Shown one piece after another: positions 41,065 to 44,570 of a stretch of DNA of 44,570 nucleotides. The notes under the pieces are model-generated. The model made no database searches and had not been told where the DNA came from. It worked only from the letters and a program-made list of their open reading frames with translations. Every line of letters begins with the position of its first letter. Within the stretch, counting starts at the first letter, position 1. The DNA lies in NCBI RefSeq assembly GCF_016462545.1, contig NZ_JAEMTA010000043.1:1-44570 (forward strand), read 5' to 3'. Position numbers and translations under genes: made by a program. The DNA comes from Mycolicibacterium sp. (lineage in GTDB: Bacteria; Actinomycetota; Actinomycetes; Mycobacteriales; Mycobacteriaceae).

Positions 41065-41952
41065 GTGAGTGGCGCATCGGTTCTCTTCGACACCCCTGGC
41101 CCACATGCCCGGATCCGCAACCGGGTCATCAGTGCGATCACAGTGGTGTTGGTCCTGATCGCGGTGTGGGCGGTCTATTCGGGGCTGGAGAGCAAGGGCC
41201 AACTGACGGCTGCCAAGTGGGAGCCCTTCCTCACCGGGAACCTTTGGAAGACCTACGTTCTGCCGGGCGTGCAGGGCACGTTGACGGCCGCTGCCGTGTC
41301 GATCGTGTTGGCACTGATTCTCGGATTCGTGCTCGGGGTGGGCAGACTCTCCCATCACAATGGAATCCGGCGGATCTGTGCGGTGATCGTCGAGTTCTTC
41401 CGCGCGGTGCCCGTGCTGATCATGATGATCTTCGCGTACTTCTTCTATGCGACGTACGACCTCTTCCCGTCCAAGTACCTCGCACTGGCCGGTGTCATCA
41501 CGGGACTGACGTTGTACAACGGGGCCGTCATTGCCGAGATCGTCCGCGCGGGGGTCAATGCACTGCCGCGCGGCCAGTCGGAAGCGGCCGAGGCACTCGG
41601 TCTGCAGTGGGGCCAGATCATGCGGTCGATCCTGCTGCCACAGGCCATCACGTCGATGTTGCCGGTGCTGGTGTCACAGATGGTGGTAGTGCTCAAGGAC
41701 ACCGCGATCGGCTATCAGATCACCTTCGTCGAGATGGTGCGCCAAGGCACGAACGTCGGATCGTCGTATGGCAACTACCTCCCGGCGCTGATCGTCATCG
41801 CGATCTTGATGATCTGCGTGAACTTCGCGTTGGGCACCCTGGCCACCTGGATCGAGGGCCGGATGCGCCGCTCGAAGCGCGGGCCGGAGCCGATGCACGT
41901 CGCACCGGTGACGCAGGGCTCCTTCGGCGCAGGCGCAGGGGGCACCATCTAG
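41065..41952 (+). CDS. gluD: Glutamate ABC transporter, permease
   Basis: The second permease, 295 residues, with an N-terminal extension of about 60 residues that carries its own helix (VISAITVVLVLIAVWAVYSG). The HisMQ domain shows VEFFRAVPVLIMMIFAYFF and the EAA loop RAGVNALPRGQSEAAEALGL. A basic C-terminal tail follows the last helix. The GTG at 41065 has GGAG about seven bases upstream and begins SGASVLFDTPG; an upstream open stretch overlaps gluC in another frame. It closes the operon 28 bases after gluC. Confidence 0.92.
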   Translation: MSGASVLFDTPGPHARIRNRVISAITVVLVLIAVWAVYSGLESKGQLTAAKWEPFLTGNLWKTYVLPGVQGTLTAAAVSIVLALILGFVLGVGRLSHHNGIRRICAVIVEFFRAVPVLIMMIFAYFFYATYDLFPSKYLALAGVITGLTLYNGAVIAEIVRAGVNALPRGQSEAAEALGLQWGQIMRSILLPQAITSMLPVLVSQMVVVLKDTAIGYQITFVEMVRQGTNVGSSYGNYLPALIVIAILMICVNFALGTLATWIEGRMRRSKRGPEPMHVAPVTQGSFGAGAGGTI

Positions 41953-41971
41953 CCGAACATCCAGCGCGCGC

Positions 41972-42793
41972 TCACTGGTGGCCGATCAGCTCGCGCAACT
42001 TCGCCTCCGAGGGCGATCCCGCGGGGGCGGTGTAGAGGATCAGCGACAATCCGCGGTCGGCAGGCAGGTGCATGGTCTCGTAGTTCAGCGTCATCGTCCC
42101 GACTGCGTCGTGATGAAAGCGCTTGGGGCCGTAGGTGTGCTGAAACAGCTCTCGCGCCGACCACTGGGCGGCGAATTCCGGTGATCGTGCCGACAGCTCG
42201 CCGACGAGCCGCACCAGCGTGGCGTCGGCGGCGGCACGTCCTTCGGCCACCCGCAGAATCGCCACCATCTGGGCCGCCACGTCTGCCCAGTCCGGATACA
42301 CCCGGCGCGCGGTGGGGTCGAGGAACATCCACCGGACCATGTTGCGCTCGGCGACGGGCATGGCCGCGAAGTCGTCGATGAGTCTCGCCGCCGCACCGTT
42401 GCAGGCCAGCACCTCCAGACGCGGACCATGGAGCACGGCAGGGACGGGATCGAGTGCGGTGACCATCGCCCTCAGCGCGGGCCGGACCCGCGGCACCTCC
42501 GGCGTCGACTCCGTCGGCCTAATCAAGGCCATGAGATGGTTGCGTTCCAGCGCGTCGAGGCGCAGCGCCGCCGAGACCGCGTCGAGCACCTGTGCGGAGA
42601 CGTTGGTGGCCCGGCCCTGTTCGAGGCGGGCGTAGTAGTCGGGGCTCACCCCGGCGAGTGATGCCAGTTCCTCGCGACGCAGGCCCGCCACTCGCCGGCC
42701 GTTGCGCGTGGCCGTGAGGCCGACCTCGGCGGGCGTCAACCGAGCCCGACGGGACCGCAGGAATTCTCCGAGTTCCTCCTCGCGGGTGGTCAT
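41972..42793 (-). CDS. XRE-type regulator with MmyB-like ligand-binding domain
   Basis: A 273-residue transcription factor. The N-terminal helix-turn-helix (GEFLRSRRARLTPAEVGL, VAGLRREELASLAGVSPDYY, RLEQGRATNVSAQVLDAVSA) precedes an MmyB-like ligand-binding domain (MLTR type) with ALDPVPAVLHGPRLEVLACN, NMVRWMFLDPTARRVYPDW and GTMTLNYETMHLP. Proteins of this type commonly control a divergent oxidoreductase, as here with the SDR gene. The ATG at 42793 lies 6 nt after GATAAT, a likely leaderless promoter. A longer in-frame extension to 43276 crosses the SDR gene and is not coding. The ligand is unknown. Confidence 0.9.
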   Translation of the reverse strand: MTTREEELGEFLRSRRARLTPAEVGLTATRNGRRVAGLRREELASLAGVSPDYYARLEQGRATNVSAQVLDAVSAALRLDALERNHLMALIRPTESTPEVPRVRPALRAMVTALDPVPAVLHGPRLEVLACNGAAARLIDDFAAMPVAERNMVRWMFLDPTARRVYPDWADVAAQMVAILRVAEGRAAADATLVRLVGELSARSPEFAAQWSARELFQHTYGPKRFHHDAVGTMTLNYETMHLPADRGLSLILYTAPAGSPSEAKLRELIGHQ

Positions 42794-42799
42794 GTCGCC

Positions 42800-42805
42800 A
42801 TTATC
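42800..42805 (-). promoter_or_regulatory. -10 box of the MmyB-like regulator gene
   Basis: On the minus strand GATAAT ends 6 nt before the ATG at 42793. It matches TATAAT except at the first base. The twin palindromes begin about 25 bases upstream, in a position to block or recruit polymerase. Confidence 0.5.
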
Positions 42806-42829
42806 GCTCCAGTCGACGGCTCGTGACCC

Positions 42830-42856
42830 GAACCTGGTTCTGCCAGACCTAGGTTC
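42830..42856. promoter_or_regulatory. Twin 11-bp palindromes between regulator and SDR
   Basis: GAACCTGGTTC (42830-42840) and GACCTAGGTTC (42846-42856) are two near-identical palindromic sites with centres 16 bp apart. They lie between the divergent regulator and SDR start codons, the expected operator position for the regulator. Confidence 0.65.
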
Positions 42857-42935
42857 AGCGGGGCCTGCTAGACGGCGTCGACCGCCGTCGCCCACGCGTT
42901 GTGCAGGACGACTCACCGCAACGAAGGGATTCGAC

Positions 42936-43769
42936 ATGACAGTGTGGTTCATTACCGGGGCATCGCGTGGCTTTGGACTGGAGATCGCCCGCGAAGCACT
43001 CAGCCGGGGCGACAGCGTCGTGGCCACGGCACGCAATCCGCAGGCCGTCTTGGACGCCATTCCGGAGGCGACGGACCGGCTGCTCGCCGTCGCCCTGGAC
43101 GTCGGCGACCCGGCCCAGATCACTGCCGCGGTCGAGGCGGCAGTCGCCCGCTTTGGCCGCGTCGACGCTCTGGTCAACAACGCAGGCCGCGGCCTGGTCG
43201 GCAGCGTGGAGGAGACCTCCGACGCCGAGATCCGCGCGATCTTCGAGGTCAACGTGTTCGGCCTGCTGTCCATCACCAGGGCCGTGTTGCCTCACATGCG
43301 AGCCCAGGGGTCTGGTCTCGTGGTCAACCTGTCCTCCGTCGGCGGGTTCGTGGCGTGGCCGGGGTGGGGCGTCTACGCCGCGACGAAGTTCGCCGTCGAG
43401 GCCCTGTCGGAGGCGATGACGCACGAGCTGGCACCGTTGGGCATCCGTTCAGTCGCCGTCGAACCGGGGCCGTTCCGAACCAACTTCCTCGACGGCAGCA
43501 GCCTCGCGTTCGCCGAGACCGTGATCGAGGATTACGCCTCGACATCCGGGGCGGCGCGCTCGTGGGCGACCGACACCAATTACGGCCAGCAGGGCGACCC
43601 GGTGAAGGCCGCCAAGATCATCGTCGACCTGGCAGTTCGTGACGACCTTCCGGAGCGGATTCAACTGGGCTCCAACGCCTTCGACGACGTCGCCGCCAAA
43701 TTGGAGCGAACGGCCCGGGACCAGGAGACATGGCGCTCGGTGAGCTTGTCGACCGACTTCGACCACTAG
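42936..43769 (+). CDS. Short-chain dehydrogenase/reductase
   Basis: A 277-residue classical SDR using NAD(P)H. The cofactor motif is TGASRGFG (residues 8-15), the structural motif is NNAG, and catalytic Ser is in VNLSSVGGFV with YAATK supplying Tyr and Lys. An Arg in the first turn (SRGFG) and another in ATARNP favour NADP. The substrate is unknown; many relatives are listed only as SDR oxidoreductases. The ATG at 42936 has GAAGGGA six bases upstream. It is divergent from the MmyB-like regulator, which probably controls it, and its stop shares CTAG with recX on the opposite strand. Confidence 0.9.
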   Translation: MTVWFITGASRGFGLEIAREALSRGDSVVATARNPQAVLDAIPEATDRLLAVALDVGDPAQITAAVEAAVARFGRVDALVNNAGRGLVGSVEETSDAEIRAIFEVNVFGLLSITRAVLPHMRAQGSGLVVNLSSVGGFVAWPGWGVYAATKFAVEALSEAMTHELAPLGIRSVAVEPGPFRTNFLDGSSLAFAETVIEDYASTSGAARSWATDTNYGQQGDPVKAAKIIVDLAVRDDLPERIQLGSNAFDDVAAKLERTARDQETWRSVSLSTDFDH

Positions 43770-44320
43770 ACTCGCCGGCGTTCCCGCTCACTGGCCAACG
43801 CCACCTTCACGACGTCGAAGGCCATCGACTGGTTGTAACCCCTGCGGGCGAGCATGCCGACCAACCTGCGGGTCACCTTTAGCTCATCGGTGTCATCGGT
43901 CAGACGTTCGCGGCGCAACTTGTCGGCGACCAGTTGCTCGGCCCTGTCCCGTTCGGCATCGGCGTCGACGTCGTCCAGGGCCTCGGCGATCACCTCGTCG
44001 GGGACACCCTTGATACGCAGTTCGGCGGCTAGGGCGCGTCTGCCCTTGCCGGCGTTGACGTGGCGCGAACGCACCCACTGCTCGGCGAAGTCCTGGTCGT
44101 CGACCAACCCCACCTCTTCCAAGCGGTCGAGCACCCTCGCGCTGACGTCGTCGGGATAGCCGCGCTTGATCAGCTGGGCAGCGAGCTCCGCCCGGGCGCG
44201 AGCCCGGACGGTGAGCAGGCGCAGGCACAGGTTGCGTGCCTGTTCCTCGCGTTCGCGAGGATCCTGCGCCTGCTCCTCGCGCGACTCAGAAGTCGACTGG
44301 GGCGGGGAGTGCTTTGTCAT
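43766..44320 (-). CDS. recX: Recombination regulator RecX
   Basis: A modulator that binds RecA filaments and limits their activity. The 184-residue protein is almost all helical, with three-helix RecX repeats: CLRLLTVRARARAELAAQLIKRGY, VLDRLEEVGLVDDQDFAEQWVRSR and RALAAELRIKGVPDEVIAEAL. The ATG at 44320 lies inside the 3' end of recA in another frame, so the genes overlap by 35 nt and are probably translationally linked; such an overlap is known in mycobacteria. The stop overlaps the SDR stop by 4 nt. Confidence 0.95.
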   Translation of the reverse strand: MTKHSPPQSTSESREEQAQDPREREEQARNLCLRLLTVRARARAELAAQLIKRGYPDDVSARVLDRLEEVGLVDDQDFAEQWVRSRHVNAGKGRRALAAELRIKGVPDEVIAEALDDVDADAERDRAEQLVADKLRRERLTDDTDELKVTRRLVGMLARRGYNQSMAFDVVKVALASERERRRV

Positions 44321-44570
44321 TGGTGTCGTCGGTCAGGACGGCCCCGATACCGAGCTTCTCCTTGATCTTCTTCTCGATCTCGGCGGCGACTTCGGGGTTC
44401 TCGAGCAGGAAGTTGCGGGCGTTCTCCTTGCCCTGCCCCAGTTGTTCACCCTCGTAGGTGAACCAGGACCCGGACTTGCGAACGAAGCCGTGCTCGACAC
44501 CCATGTCGATGAGCGAGCCCTCCTTGGAGATGCCCTTGCCGTAGAGGATGTCGAACTCGGCCTGCTTGAA
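44286..44570 (-). CDS. recA: RecA recombinase, C-terminal part
   Basis: The last 94 residues of RecA, from FKQAEFDILYGKGISKEGS to the stop after ALPAPVDF. They cover the end of the ATPase core (LYGKGISKEGSLIDMG) and the C-terminal domain (WFTYEGEQLGQGKENARNFL), with an acidic tail. The N-terminal portion lies outside the window. In M. tuberculosis an intein interrupts RecA only a few residues before this fragment begins, so its presence or absence cannot be judged. RecA activates LexA cleavage; both ends of that circuit are in this window. Confidence 0.97.
   Translation of the reverse strand, partial: FKQAEFDILYGKGISKEGSLIDMGVEHGFVRKSGSWFTYEGEQLGQGKENARNFLLENPEVAAEIEKKIKEKLGIGAVLTDDTNDKALPAPVDF

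Overview
The window is high-GC, densely coded actinobacterial chromosome. Protein sequences and gene order match the mycobacterial block that runs, in M. tuberculosis terms, from about Rv2695 to recA: dut, cei, suhB, ppgK, sigA, sigB, ideR, sthA, nrdR, chiZ, lexA, fadE20, hflX, dapF, miaA, miaB, recX, recA. Several inserted genes, and a gluABCD glutamate transporter beside recX-recA, suggest a fast-growing Mycobacterium (Mycolicibacterium). The species cannot be named from this window. Comparisons with other genomes are from memory, not from a search.

Layout. 1-4822: a partial gene, then a DUF3710 gene and dut on the minus strand, DUF3093, DUF4193, cei, suhB and ppgK. 4827-7589: a large LuxR-type ATPase regulator inserted between ppgK and sigA. 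8049-15300: the sigma/iron block of sigA, a membrane protein, a 61-residue ORF coupled to a RidA-like gene, DUF952, DUF7455, a YihY-family protein, DUF3039, DUF3099, sigB and ideR. 15297-23519: DUF4192, sthA, a lipoprotein serine protease, PAC2, an alpha/beta hydrolase, a PhzF-like protein, nrdR, chiZ and lexA. 23536-30649: an LGFP-repeat membrane protein, fadE20, a molybdopterin oxidoreductase and a DEAD-box helicase. 30926-34865: an extradiol-dioxygenase-like gene, miaA, dapF and hflX as one minus-strand operon. 35118-44570: DUF349, a membrane protein translated with miaB, gluABCD, a divergent XRE/MmyB-like regulator and SDR pair, recX and the 3' end of recA.

Shared jobs: nucleotide hygiene and DNA damage (dut, nrdR, lexA, chiZ, recA, recX), transcriptional control (sigA, sigB, ideR), tRNA A37 modification (miaA, miaB), envelope integrity (cei, the LGFP protein, chiZ) and redox balance (sthA).

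The most interesting signals are regulatory. A perfect TGTGA-N6-TCACA CRP site is centred at -61.5 from a predicted leaderless start of cei. The -10 boxes of dut and DUF3093 overlap on opposite strands. sigB has a GGGAAC-N17-CGTT promoter placed so that its transcript could begin at an upstream in-frame ATG. A leaderless 61-codon ORF is coupled to the RidA-like gene. Paired palindromes lie between the MmyB-like regulator and the SDR, and a nested palindrome lies between fadE20 and the oxidoreductase. About a dozen genes have a -10-like hexamer 6-8 nt before the start codon. No tRNA, rRNA, CRISPR array, IS element or prophage gene was seen.
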